Below, one piece after another: positions 1 through 8,885 of a stretch of 64,000 bases of DNA. The stretch is taken from positions 1 through 64,000 of the forward strand of contig CAZFRE010000004.1 in the NCBI GenBank assembly GCA_964521195.1, in the 5' to 3' direction. Every line of letters begins with the position of its first letter. The stretch's first letter is position 1. A program made the translations under genes and the position numbers. The stretch is from CAWDNM01 sp964521195. GTDB taxonomy: Bacteria > Actinomycetota > Coriobacteriia > Anaerosomatales > JAAXUF01. The notes beneath the pieces were generated by a model. The model did not search any database, was not told where the DNA came from, and saw only the letters and a list, made by a program, of their open reading frames with translations.

Positions 1-71
1 CTGCGTCGCCGCCCCGCCGGGCCCGCGCGGGGGTGGCGGGGCCGCGCGGGCCCGGCGGGGCGGCGACGCAG
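1..71. repeat. Perfect 30-bp inverted repeat (hairpin) at window edge
   Basis: Bases 1-30 and 42-71 are exact reverse complements, separated by 11 bases, and are almost entirely G+C. The element lies 17 bases beyond the stop codon of the leftward gene at 88-1710, so it could act as its terminator, although no T-run follows within the window. It starts exactly at base 1, so the arm may continue outside the window or may mark an assembly end. Confidence 0.85.
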
Positions 72-72
72 C

Positions 73-87
73 GCGCCCGGCGGGCGC
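73..87 (-). terminator. Short GC hairpin directly after stop codon
   Basis: GCGCCC at 73-78 pairs with GGGCGC at 82-87 around a 3-base loop, immediately next to the stop codon at 88-90 of the leftward glycosyltransferase gene. It probably contributes to transcript end formation together with the larger hairpin at 1-71. Confidence 0.4.
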
Positions 88-1710
88 CTACTCCCCCACG
101 AGTTCGTAGTACTCCACACGCGGCGAGCCCGTCGCCACCCGGCGGTAGCGCGCGTCGACGAAGTCGGCGAGCGTGCGCATGTAGGGCTGAATGAGGCCGT
201 AGGAGGTCTTCGTCGGCTGGATCACGCGCAGGTCCTCGATCGCCGGGCGGTCCGGCCTGAGGTACGACGAGTCGATGATGAGCTTCGGCGGGTTCTTCTC
301 GAGCGCGCGCACGAACGCCGAGAACCGCGCCTCGCTCTGGTACCCCGGCGCCATGAGCACGTCGAGCGGGTGCCCGTACGGGCCCGCGGACAGCCGGCCC
401 GTCTCGGCGTAGACGACCGGGTCCATGCCCCAGACGAGCACCGTCTCGGAGGGCTTCGTGCGCTGCTTCACCTCGCGGATCATGCGGTCCTGCGCCGCGC
501 GGCGCTCAGTGTCCTCGTGGCGCACGACCGGCGGGAATGCACGCTGCAGGTCGAGCCGCTCAGCGAACTCGGGCGCCGCGAGCCATACGCCGGCAAGCAG
601 GCCCGCGACCGCGAGCGCGTACGCCGGCCAGCGGGTCTTCACGCCACCGAGCAGCAGCGCCGTGAGCGCGGCGGCCGGGATGAGCCACGGCAGCGCGTAG
701 TGGGTGTAGGCGAGCCCGTTCGCCGTCGATGCCCACAGCTCGACTGCCAACCACCCGCCGAGGAACCCGCCGATCCACGCGCGCTTCGAGTCGACACGCG
801 CACGCCCCCCGAGCAGCCAGCCCACCGGCGCGGCGATGAGCGCGACCAGCAGCGTCGCGGTCACGAACGCGATGCGCGCGAGGCCTTCTCGGCCGGCTTG
901 GAGGGCGGTGAGCCGCTCGCCGCCGAAGCCGTGCCTGGTCATGTTGACGCCGAAGACGATCCACTGGTCCCACCACGCAGCCGTCGCGCTCCAGAAGACG
1001 ATCGGGGCGATCGAGACGACGGCGACCGCCGCGAAACCGGCCGCCATCAGGCCGAGAACTCGCAGCGCCTCGTTCACACGCAGCTTGCGAGCCGCCGTGA
1101 GCGCGACGACGAGCGCGAACACCGCCACCCACGTGCCGAGCAGGCTGACCTTCATCATCCCGGCGAAGCCTGCGGCCACGCCCGCGAGCACGAACAGCCA
1201 CCGGTCGCGCTTCTGAGCGCCACCCACGAGAGCCCACGCGACCGCGAGTCCGCAAGCCTGCACGGGTAGGTTCCAGAGCTCGGTGATGTTGCCGCCGACG
1301 ACCGACATCACGATGCCGAGCACGAGCATCACGACCGCGAGCGAGGTCGCCGGGACCGACGCGAAGCGCCTGAGCGTTCGGATCACGCCCCAGTACGCGA
1401 GGGTGAGGAAGATGAGCTCCAGCCACCAGATGCCAGTGTAGCGCCCCGGCGTGAGCAGTCGGCCGAGCATGTCGATCGCGTACAGCGGCAGCCCCTTGTT
1501 CTCCCACAACTGCAGGTACGGGATGCGACCCGCAAGCATGCTGTCCGCGATGAAGATGTAGGCGCTCGAGTCGTAGCTGGGAAACGCACCCGCGGGGTAG
1601 AGGTGGAGGATGCTCGCGAACGCGGCGGCGATCGCGGCCAGACCGGTCAGCAGCAACTCGCCCGGCATACGGCGGGGTGCGGCGCTTCGCCCGCTCCAGC
1701 GTGCGCTCAT
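88..1710 (-). CDS. Polytopic GT-C type glycosyltransferase (ArnT/PMT-like)
   Basis: A 540-residue protein with roughly ten hydrophobic segments and a large C-terminal soluble part. The first extracytoplasmic loop carries PSYDSSAYIF, an acidic motif in the position of the catalytic Asp of GT-C enzymes, which use polyprenyl-phosphate sugars as donors. The C-terminal 150 residues form a soluble domain. The start at 1710 follows a weak GAGG and lies 7 bases after the stop of the polyprenol-phosphate mannosyltransferase-like gene upstream. The two are therefore probably co-transcribed: the partner would make the lipid-linked sugar and this protein would transfer it to a cell-envelope acceptor. Acceptor and sugar cannot be told from sequence. 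Confidence 0.75.
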   Translation of the reverse strand: MSARWSGRSAAPRRMPGELLLTGLAAIAAAFASILHLYPAGAFPSYDSSAYIFIADSMLAGRIPYLQLWENKGLPLYAIDMLGRLLTPGRYTGIWWLELIFLTLAYWGVIRTLRRFASVPATSLAVVMLVLGIVMSVVGGNITELWNLPVQACGLAVAWALVGGAQKRDRWLFVLAGVAAGFAGMMKVSLLGTWVAVFALVVALTAARKLRVNEALRVLGLMAAGFAAVAVVSIAPIVFWSATAAWWDQWIVFGVNMTRHGFGGERLTALQAGREGLARIAFVTATLLVALIAAPVGWLLGGRARVDSKRAWIGGFLGGWLAVELWASTANGLAYTHYALPWLIPAAALTALLLGGVKTRWPAYALAVAGLLAGVWLAAPEFAERLDLQRAFPPVVRHEDTERRAAQDRMIREVKQRTKPSETVLVWGMDPVVYAETGRLSAGPYGHPLDVLMAPGYQSEARFSAFVRALEKNPPKLIIDSSYLRPDRPAIEDLRVIQPTKTSYGLIQPYMRTLADFVDARYRRVATGSPRVEYYELVGE

Positions 1711-1717
1711 TGCGGCC

Positions 1718-2461
1718 TCACGGCGCCTTGAGCGCGGCCCGCCGCCGAGCTCCGGTCATGCGCGCGATGCCGAGACCGGTGGTGCGCAGCAGGGCCTCGC
1801 CGACGATGTTGCCGGATATCTTGGAGACGCCGCGCTCGCGGTCGACATAGGTGATCGGGATCTCGACGACCGTCGCGCCCGCGTCTTCGAGCGCCGCGAG
1901 CAACTCGATGAGGAAGCTGTAGCCCTCGGACTTGATATCGCCGACGGCGATGCGGGCAAGCGACGTCGCACGGTAGCAGCGGAATCCGCTCGTGCAGTCG
2001 TGGGCGGCGGTTCCAACCATGAAGCGGGCGTAGGCGCTGCCTGACTTGCTCACGGCGCGACGGACGGGGCCCCAGTCGACCTCGAGCCGACCGCCCGCGA
2101 CGTAGCGCGAACCGATCGCGAGGTCGCAGCCCTTTGCGACGGCGGCGATGAGCTTCGGAAGCACCTGCGGGTCGTGCGACAGGTCCGCGTCCATCGTCGC
2201 AACGAGTTCGAAGCCGTGCGCGAGGCAGAACGCGATGCCGTCCTTGCTCGACGCCGAGTAGCCGCGCTCGCCGCTGCGATGGATGACGTGGAAGCGCGAT
2301 TCGCGTGTGGCGATCGCATCGGCGAGGGAGCCTGTGCCGTCGGGTGAGCCGTCGTCGACCACCACGACCTCGAGGGCGGGCGTCAGCGCAAGCAGCGCCT
2401 CGGCGAGACGCGGCAGGTTCTCGGCTTCGTTGTAGGTCGGTACCACGACCGCTGCGCGCAC
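1718..2461 (-). CDS. Dolichol/polyprenol-phosphate mannosyltransferase-like GT2
   Basis: A 247-residue family 2 glycosyltransferase with a GT-A fold. The N-terminus VVVPTYNEAENL, then VVDDGSPDGT (nucleotide-sugar binding) and MDADLSHDP (metal-binding DxD-type motif) match the DPM1 family, which transfers a sugar, usually mannose, from a nucleotide sugar to polyprenyl phosphate on the cytoplasmic side. There are no C-terminal membrane helices, so it resembles the soluble catalytic subunit. The GTG start at 2461 has a strong GGGGAGG site. It is the first gene of a two-gene unit with the GT-C enzyme downstream, which would use its product. Mannose specificity is inferred from the family. Confidence 0.85.
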   Translation of the reverse strand: MRAAVVVPTYNEAENLPRLAEALLALTPALEVVVVDDGSPDGTGSLADAIATRESRFHVIHRSGERGYSASSKDGIAFCLAHGFELVATMDADLSHDPQVLPKLIAAVAKGCDLAIGSRYVAGGRLEVDWGPVRRAVSKSGSAYARFMVGTAAHDCTSGFRCYRATSLARIAVGDIKSEGYSFLIELLAALEDAGATVVEIPITYVDRERGVSKISGNIVGEALLRTTGLGIARMTGARRRAALKAP

Positions 2462-2537
2462 GCACGCCTCCCCTCGGTATCGCGGGCTGCCTGCATACTA
2501 CCGCGATGCCGCCGGAGGTGGCGGCTGGGTCCGCGCG

Positions 2538-3923
2538 TCAGCCCGCCGCACCGCCGAGAACCGCGCGCGCGGCAAGCACGCCGCTCGCGCTGGCCTGGAT
2601 GAGGCCGCGCGTGATGCCGGCACCGTCACCGATGGCATAGAGGCCGTCGATCTGGGTGTGCATGTCGGCGTCCACCTGCAGGCGCGACGAGTAGAACTTG
2701 ACCTCGACGCCGTAGAGCAGCGTCGACGGCCCGCTGATGCCGGGCGCGAGCGGCTCCATCGCCTCGAGGAACTCGACGATGTCGGTGAGGTGGCGGTAAG
2801 GCAGCACGGCCGCAAGGTCGCCGGGGGTCGCGTGCGCCAGCGTGGGCTCGGCGAGCGACTGCGCGATGCGGTCGGGCGTCGAGCGGCGACCGGCCTTCAG
2901 GTCGGCGAGACGCTGCACGAGGATGCCGTCGCCAAGCAGATTCGCGAGCTTGGCGATCGAGCGGCCGTAGGTGATCGGGTCGCGAAACGGCTCGGTGAAG
3001 CGCTGGCTCACCAGCACCGCGAAGTTGGTGTAGGGCGTCTTGGACTCGGCGTAGCTGTGGCCGTTGACGGTCACGACGTCGCCGTAGCTCTCAGTGGTGA
3101 CCTCGCCGTGCGGGTTCATGCAGAACGTGCGCACCGTGTCGCCGAACGCCTTCGTGTGGTAGACGAGCTTCGCCTCGTAGAGCGCGTCGGTCAGGCGCTC
3201 CATGACGGGCGCGGGACATTCGACGCGCACACCGATGTCGACCGCATTGTTCACGAGCTTCAGGCCGAGCTCTTGCGCCTGCTCGGCGAGCCAATCCGCG
3301 CCTTCGCGGCCGGGCGCGGCGATGACCGCATCGGCGGTGACGGTGGTGCCGTCGGCGAGTTCCACGCCGGTGGCGCGGCCGTTCTCGGCGAGTATGCGGG
3401 CGGCAGCAAGCTCGGTGCGAACCGTGACGCCGACCGACTCGAGGTGGACGCGCATCGCATCGAGGACCTCGGGCGAACGGTCGGTGCCGAGGTGGCGGAT
3501 ACGCATCGGCACGAGTCTCATGCCGGCGAGCGTCGCCTCTCGTTCCAGCTCGGCTGCGGTGTCGGGGTCGGGACCGTGCACCTCGTGGGTCGCCCCGAAC
3601 TCGAGCCACAGCTCATCGGCGTAGTCGACGAGCAGCTCGAGCTCGGGCTTGGGCACGAAGTCTCCGAGCCACCCGCCGACCTCCGTGGTCAGCGTGAGCT
3701 TGCCGTCCGAGAACGCTCCGGCTCCACCCCAGCCGGTCATGATGTCGCACGTGCGGCAACCCACGCACGCGGTGCGACGGGCCGGGCAGCGACGCTTGGC
3801 GATCGCATGACCCTTCTCAACGACGAGGACATCAGTGACGCCGCTCTTCGCGAGTTCGAGCGCGGCGAAGATGCCGGCCGGGCCGGCGCCGACGATGACG
3901 ACCTTGTAGACGTGGGAAGACAC
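2538..3923 (-). CDS. COG2509-type FAD-dependent dehydrogenase
   Basis: A 461-residue flavoprotein. The dinucleotide-binding motif VGAGPAG is at residues 11-17. A Cys-rich stretch (RRCPARRTACVGCRTC) about 45 residues in, then GWGGAGAFSDGKL, is the signature of the uncharacterised COG2509 FAD dehydrogenases. The reading frame is open as far as 4088, but that start would overlap the divergent glutaredoxin gene. A GTG at 3923 with GAGGAG eight bases upstream puts the FAD motif at the usual distance from the N-terminus and is preferred. The four cysteines could bind an Fe-S cluster or zinc. Substrate unknown; the family is described only as a putative oxidoreductase. Confidence 0.8.
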   Translation of the reverse strand: MSSHVYKVVIVGAGPAGIFAALELAKSGVTDVLVVEKGHAIAKRRCPARRTACVGCRTCDIMTGWGGAGAFSDGKLTLTTEVGGWLGDFVPKPELELLVDYADELWLEFGATHEVHGPDPDTAAELEREATLAGMRLVPMRIRHLGTDRSPEVLDAMRVHLESVGVTVRTELAAARILAENGRATGVELADGTTVTADAVIAAPGREGADWLAEQAQELGLKLVNNAVDIGVRVECPAPVMERLTDALYEAKLVYHTKAFGDTVRTFCMNPHGEVTTESYGDVVTVNGHSYAESKTPYTNFAVLVSQRFTEPFRDPITYGRSIAKLANLLGDGILVQRLADLKAGRRSTPDRIAQSLAEPTLAHATPGDLAAVLPYRHLTDIVEFLEAMEPLAPGISGPSTLLYGVEVKFYSSRLQVDADMHTQIDGLYAIGDGAGITRGLIQASASGVLAARAVLGGAAG

Positions 3924-4057
3924 TCTGGAGACTCCTCGTTCAGGCACCGCCCACTCGAGCGACGCGGGGTTGCAGGCTTTCGGGCCGTCGGTAATCATAC
4001 CTGCGGTGTCAAGTCCGGAGCCCCGACGGCGCTCTGAAGCGACTGAGAGGTCGAAAG

Positions 4058-4333
4058 ATGACGACAGACGGCAATCAGGGCCGCCCACCGAGGATCACCG
4101 TGTACACGAGCCCGTCGTGCCACTGGTGCCGTGTGGCGAAGCGCTACCTCGAGTCCAAGGGGTTGCCGTATCGGGAGATCGACATCATCGCCGACAAGCG
4201 CGGGCGCCAGGAGATGGTCCGCATGACCGGCCAGTACGGGGTGCCCGTGATCCGGGTGGGAGAACGCGCGATGGCTGGATGGGACCCGGCCGAGTTCGAT
4301 CGGCTCCTCGACGGGCGACCCAAACGGCGCTGA
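4058..4333 (+). CDS. Glutaredoxin-family protein (CHWC)
   Basis: A 91-residue small redox protein of the glutaredoxin/NrdH type. The active site is C21-H-W-C24 after the first beta strand (ITVYTSPSCHWC), and the cis-proline loop is GVPVIRVG. Such proteins reduce disulfides in the cytoplasm using glutathione, thioredoxin reductase or another low-molecular thiol. ATG at 4058 follows GAGAGG. It is divergent from the flavoprotein gene with a 134-base gap that must hold both promoters. A functional link to that flavoprotein is possible but not shown. Confidence 0.85.
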   Translation: MTTDGNQGRPPRITVYTSPSCHWCRVAKRYLESKGLPYREIDIIADKRGRQEMVRMTGQYGVPVIRVGERAMAGWDPAEFDRLLDGRPKRR

Positions 4334-4384
4334 ACGACCGGCACCCCTACGAGCCGCTCGACTGCACGTTGCCGACAGTCGCCG

Positions 4385-5770
4385 CTACGGCGCCATCCCG
4401 CTCGGCGGGTCGACGAACTTGGTGTAGCGGTCGTTGAACACCAGCTGGATGGTGTCCGTGGGGCCGTTGCGGTGTTTGGCCACAATGATCTCCGCGGTGC
4501 CCTTCTGCGGCCTGCCCTCTTCTTCCTCGCCTCGGGGATCCGTGTTGCGGTCGATGAACATGACGACGTCCGCGTCCTGCTCGATCGCACCGGACTCACG
4601 CAGGTCCGAGAGTTGTGGCCGCTTGCCCGCACGCTGCTCGACCGCGCGCGACAGCTGCGAAAGCGCGAGCACCGGGACCCCCAGCTCCTTGCCGAGGATC
4701 TTGAGGCCTCGGCTGATCTCCGCGATCTCGGTCTGGCGGTTCTCCGAGCGGCGGCCTTGGGGCTGCATGAGCTGCAGGTAGTCGACGATGATCAGGCCCT
4801 TCTGCTTGTTCCGCAACTGTCGGCGGGCCTTGGCGCGAACCTCGAGGATCGAGATGGACGGCGTGTCATCGACCCAGAAGTCGAGGTTCGCGAGCTTGCC
4901 CATCGCATTGTGGATGGCGTACCAGTCCGCATCCTTCACATAGCCGGTGCGGACGTCCTGCAGGTTGATGCGGGCCTCCGAGCACAGCACGCGCTGGACG
5001 AGCTGCTCGGCCGACATCTCGAGCGAGAACACGGCGACCGCCGCACCCGACTTGGCTGCGTTGACCGCAACGTTGAGCGCGAGCGCGGTCTTGCCGACCG
5101 CAGGTCGCGCCGCGAGGATGCACAGGTCGCCGGGGTGGAGACCGGCGAGGAGCTTGTCGAGCTTCTTGAACCCGGTAGGAACGCCGGTGATGTGCTCCTT
5201 GCGTTCTGCCAACTCCTCGAGCTGCTTGAACGACGCGGTGAGCAGACCGCGGATGTCCTTGAAGTTGCTCTGTACGCGCCGGTTGGTGACATCGAAGACC
5301 AGCTTCTCGGCCTCGCCGACAACCTCGTCCAAGTCGTCAGGTGCGTCGTAGCCGAGCGCCACGATGCCGGTGCCGGCCCCGATCAGCTGCCGGAGCATGG
5401 ACATGCGCTTGACGATGTCTGCGTACCGCGCCCAGTTGGCGGTCGTCGGGACGACGCCCGTGACGTCGAGCAGATACGGCTTGCCGCCGGCGGCCTCGAG
5501 CTCGCCCGTCGACTCGAGCCGATCGGCCACCGAGAGATGGTCGACCGGAATCGACTTGCTGTGCAGGTCCGCCATCGCCGAGAAGATCCGGCCGTGCGCA
5601 GGACGATAGAAGTCCTCAGGCTGGAGCAGCGTGAGCGCACCCTCGACCGCATCGAGCGACAGGAACATCGCACCGAGGGTCGCCTGCTCGGCCTCGAGGT
5701 TGTGCGGGGGGACGCGATCGAACCCGCCGGTGGTGCGGGCTGCGAGGTCGCGGTCCAGAACGTCGGCCAT
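4385..5770 (-). CDS. dnaB: Replicative DNA helicase DnaB
   Basis: A 461-residue hexameric helicase that unwinds DNA at the replication fork. The N-terminal DnaB domain begins at VPPHNLEAEQATLGAMF. The RecA-like domain has Walker A AARPAVGKTALALN, Walker B IIVDYLQLM and the later motif LSQLSRAVEQR. No intein interrupts it and the length is normal for the family. ATG at 5770 has AGGAGG nine bases upstream. The ribosomal rplI operon, often a neighbour of dnaB, lies about 3 kb upstream on the same strand, separated here by a large YfhO-like gene. Confidence 0.97.
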   Translation of the reverse strand: MADVLDRDLAARTTGGFDRVPPHNLEAEQATLGAMFLSLDAVEGALTLLQPEDFYRPAHGRIFSAMADLHSKSIPVDHLSVADRLESTGELEAAGGKPYLLDVTGVVPTTANWARYADIVKRMSMLRQLIGAGTGIVALGYDAPDDLDEVVGEAEKLVFDVTNRRVQSNFKDIRGLLTASFKQLEELAERKEHITGVPTGFKKLDKLLAGLHPGDLCILAARPAVGKTALALNVAVNAAKSGAAVAVFSLEMSAEQLVQRVLCSEARINLQDVRTGYVKDADWYAIHNAMGKLANLDFWVDDTPSISILEVRAKARRQLRNKQKGLIIVDYLQLMQPQGRRSENRQTEIAEISRGLKILGKELGVPVLALSQLSRAVEQRAGKRPQLSDLRESGAIEQDADVVMFIDRNTDPRGEEEEGRPQKGTAEIIVAKHRNGPTDTIQLVFNDRYTKFVDPPSGMAP

Positions 5771-5811
5771 CTCATTTCCTCCTGAGTGCGCGCGCCACCC
5801 CGACTCCGACG

Positions 5812-5839
5812 GAATCGGTTCCGCTCGCGGAGCCGATTC
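5812..5839 (-). terminator. Hairpin between yfhO-like gene and dnaB
   Basis: GAATCGGTTCCGC pairs with the segment ending in CCGATTC at 5839, with one G-T wobble and a very short loop. It lies in the 186-base gap after the YfhO-like gene and 40 bases upstream of the dnaB start. It could terminate the former or act in the dnaB leader. No T-run is visible. Confidence 0.4.
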
Positions 5840-5956
5840 TAGACGGATGCTCTGACATGCTGGTCGGGGGCCTCAGCGGTATCCACAGGCAGATGCCCGT
5901 GCTCACCTGCGGCATCGCCGGCTGTCCACCGAATCCACAGATTTGCGAGGTCTTTC

Positions 5957-8725
5957 TCAGACGGTGCCGGTCTGGCGAGCACGCCTCCGTGCGAACCGCC
6001 TGACCCAGAGCGCCGCGAGTACCGCAACGGCCACGAACGACAGGGCGAGTCCCTCACGAAGCCACGGCGTCTCGTACGTCAGGCTCACCGAATGTGTGCC
6101 CGGAGCGAGCGGAATCCCTGTGAACGCCGTGTTGACGCGCAGAGGTCGAACCGGCCTGCCGTCGACACGCGCGGACCATCCTTCGCTGTAGGGCACGCTC
6201 AGGAAGAGGATTCCATCCCGTGTGGCAGTCGCGGTACCGGTGATGCGATTGGGCCCACGCTCTATGTCGCGCATCCCGCCTGCCTGAAGCCGACGAACCC
6301 ACTCGGCGTATCGGTCCATCGGAACGGCAAGCAGCCGAAGCCGGTCGAAGCTCACGGTTCCTGCCCCCGTGAGATCGAGGCGTACCCGAGGTGCGCCGTC
6401 GGCCTGATACCCGAGGTTGACCAGCTGGGACTCCAGCCCCCAGTAGTAGGGAGATGTGCGCGTGAACCATCGGTAGGGCTTGCGCCCGCCCCCGGCCGAG
6501 TACCATACGGTGGCCGCGCGCTCGGCGACGAACGGACCGGGCACGACGTGATCGTATCCCTCCATCGACAGGTAGAGCTCGGCGCCCGGCACCGGGTCCA
6601 CCTCGAGCGTCACGCTCGAGGTCGCCGCGTGGCTCTCGATCCGGCCCGGTTGAAGACGTACTACCGCGCCCTCGGTGGACCCGACCGAGAAGGGGACCTC
6701 GATCACCGTGGTCGCCGGGGCACGCCTTTCGACTGACGTGGCGTCCGAGCTCTCAAGCACCACGCTTTGCAGGAGCGCCTGCTCCTTCTCCAGTGGTGCC
6801 AGCCGCTCGTAGTCCGTGCGATTCATCGCGGTCTCGTAGACGAACCCGATGGGAAGCGCGAACTGATTCCGGTGGAGAGAGACTCCCCGGCTCTCTTCGA
6901 CTGCATCGAAACCGAATGGCACGAAGCTTCTCCGATCCGGGTCGGTCAGGTGCCACTTCACGCCGGCCAGGGTTGTGAGCGCCGCTCGGTCGTCGAAGCC
7001 TGAGTACCGGAATGAGAAGCCGTGTGACCGTACTCCGTTCTCGAGTAAGTACTGCGTGAGCCGCCCGTCCAGCACCGAGAAGTAGAAGGCGGTTCCGGGG
7101 TAGCCGTTGACGAGGGCATCGCCGTAGCTCTCTCGGCTGAGGTTCTCGACACGGTGGCCGGAATCGTCTGCCGCAAGGGCCGCCGCGATCTCGCCACCGC
7201 CCTCGCGGAATCGCTCAAGCGCGCTGCCTCGAGGCAGGTACTCGGCCAAGACGCCCGGAGGCGACTCGCGGTAGACGTACGCGGCGTTGCCCGCGAGATT
7301 GAGCAGGAGGAGAGCGAGCAGCGCCCACTGGGCAACCGGAGCACGCCATCGTGCGAATCCCACCGGCGGTCGGTCTCGTACCGCGGCGACTCGCGCATCG
7401 ACCAGGAGTATCAACAACGTCAGCCCGCCCGAGAGCGCCGGGGCGACCAACGCAGATGGCGGCGGCCAGCCCCCGACGAGCGAGGCGAGCGCAGAAGCCC
7501 CCAGCCAGCCGAGATACGTTAGCCCCGCCGCGATCAGTTCCCCGCGACTCAACTCCCGCTGTCGAGACAGCATCCGCGCGGTGGCAAGACCGAGGAACAG
7601 CCCCCAGGCGAACGCGAAGCGGTTGCTCGGGAAGGTGAAACCGTTGAATGCGGACCCAAGCGCGGGGATGGCGATGCACAGCGGAATGAACGCGAGCATC
7701 ACCTTGAGCGCGAAGTCGCTCGATCGTCTGCTGAAGACCACCGGCAGCGCCATAAGCCCGATGATCCCAAAGCCCAGATAGGTGGCATACCTCGCGGAAA
7801 CCGGAGCCGCGAGTGCGACGACGAACGATCCGTACTCGGCGAGGCGGTACAGGGTCGGCACCACGCTGTGCCCAGCAGAGCGCCAACTGCCGAGAAAGCC
7901 GTGGGCCGTAGGCAAGAGCACGGGAGCCGCAAGGGCCACGCCGAGCGCATAGAACAGGGCCATCCGTCCGAGCGTCGGCAGGATCGCGGCGCGCCGACCG
8001 CCTCGGGGTGTGATCTCCACGTAGCGGGCGCAGCCGTACACGGCGGCGATGATCGTCGCAGCATACAAGAAATACAGGCTCCCGAGCGCTCCAAGGGCGA
8101 CGCTGGCCACGAGCCAGGCGTACTGCCGTCGCTTCAGTGCCCGCTCGATTCCGATCAGGATCGCCGGAAGCAGCACAAGACCGTTCAGGAAGAACGGGTG
8201 ACGTAGCCCGGCGAGCAGACTGAACGCGCCGAGGCAGTACACGAGCGCCCCGATCGCTGAAGGCAGCCGACGCGCGTCAATGACTCGAAAGAACACCCAG
8301 GCGAGCAGCCCCGCCAGCGCCACACGCGCAAGCATCATCACCTCGAACGCAGACTCCATCGCATCGGGCGGGAACGCGAGAGCGATCAGCGCGAAGGGGT
8401 CCCCGAGCGCATAGAACGAGAGCGTGCTGACGATGTCGGCACCAAGCCCCAGCTCCCACGACCACGTCGGCAGGACGGTATCCGCTCGTGCGAGCAGCCC
8501 GCGCAGCCAGTCGACGTAGTAGACGAGCGCTGGCAGATGCTGGTTGAGTCCGTCGTCTTCCCACACATTCGTGACACCAGCGAGATGCAGGCGGCCGTAG
8601 GTGAGCGCTATCGCAATGGCGAGAATCGACCCGGCGATCGCGAAGTCGGCGAATCCGTTGCGGCGCTCCGGACCCGCTTCGGGTTCGGAGACGCGGTGAT
8701 CCGTGTCGGAGCCGGCGGGTGGCAT
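5957..8725 (-). CDS. YfhO-family large membrane protein
   Basis: A protein of about 922 residues. It has a short soluble N-terminus, around a dozen transmembrane helices in the first 530 residues, a large extracytoplasmic domain (about residues 530-880) and a final helix followed by an Arg-rich tail. The order and the WEDDGLNQHLPALVYYVDW motif in the first loop fit YfhO, a GT-C-like family linked to glycosylation of lipoteichoic acid and other envelope polymers. The ATG at 8725 follows GGAGGGG and is preferred over an in-frame start at 8800, which lacks such a site. It lies between the rplI operon and dnaB. Substrate unknown. Confidence 0.75.
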   Translation of the reverse strand: MPPAGSDTDHRVSEPEAGPERRNGFADFAIAGSILAIAIALTYGRLHLAGVTNVWEDDGLNQHLPALVYYVDWLRGLLARADTVLPTWSWELGLGADIVSTLSFYALGDPFALIALAFPPDAMESAFEVMMLARVALAGLLAWVFFRVIDARRLPSAIGALVYCLGAFSLLAGLRHPFFLNGLVLLPAILIGIERALKRRQYAWLVASVALGALGSLYFLYAATIIAAVYGCARYVEITPRGGRRAAILPTLGRMALFYALGVALAAPVLLPTAHGFLGSWRSAGHSVVPTLYRLAEYGSFVVALAAPVSARYATYLGFGIIGLMALPVVFSRRSSDFALKVMLAFIPLCIAIPALGSAFNGFTFPSNRFAFAWGLFLGLATARMLSRQRELSRGELIAAGLTYLGWLGASALASLVGGWPPPSALVAPALSGGLTLLILLVDARVAAVRDRPPVGFARWRAPVAQWALLALLLLNLAGNAAYVYRESPPGVLAEYLPRGSALERFREGGGEIAAALAADDSGHRVENLSRESYGDALVNGYPGTAFYFSVLDGRLTQYLLENGVRSHGFSFRYSGFDDRAALTTLAGVKWHLTDPDRRSFVPFGFDAVEESRGVSLHRNQFALPIGFVYETAMNRTDYERLAPLEKEQALLQSVVLESSDATSVERRAPATTVIEVPFSVGSTEGAVVRLQPGRIESHAATSSVTLEVDPVPGAELYLSMEGYDHVVPGPFVAERAATVWYSAGGGRKPYRWFTRTSPYYWGLESQLVNLGYQADGAPRVRLDLTGAGTVSFDRLRLLAVPMDRYAEWVRRLQAGGMRDIERGPNRITGTATATRDGILFLSVPYSEGWSARVDGRPVRPLRVNTAFTGIPLAPGTHSVSLTYETPWLREGLALSFVAVAVLAALWVRRFARRRARQTGTV

Positions 8726-8819
8726 ACCCGATGCCCCTCCCGATCCGGGTGCTGTGCCGCAGAGAGTATTCCCGCAGCCAAACACGGATTCCGCCCGCAC
8801 GTACGGCCTGAGAGTAGCG

Positions 8820-8855
8820 CGACGATGCCGCCCCCTTCCGGGGACGGCATCGTCG
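8820..8855 (-). terminator. Hairpin terminator of the rpsF-rplI operon
   Basis: GACGATGCCG at 8821-8830 pairs perfectly with CGGCATCGTC at 8845-8854, with a further CCCC/GGGG inner stem around a four-base loop. It lies 30 bases past the rplI stop on the transcribed strand, with no T-run after it. Confidence 0.6.
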
Positions 8856-8885
8856 TGGCGTGCCTATGCGAGCGGCGCGGGTGCG

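Noticed and set aside
2658..4037. Long open frame on the plus strand opposite the COG2509 flavoprotein gene
   Set aside because: It is the antisense shadow of a clear flavoprotein gene; its product is low complexity with no domain, as expected from GC-rich third positions.
4472..5785. 437-codon open frame opposite dnaB
   Set aside because: dnaB is certain on the minus strand; the antisense product has no recognisable motif.
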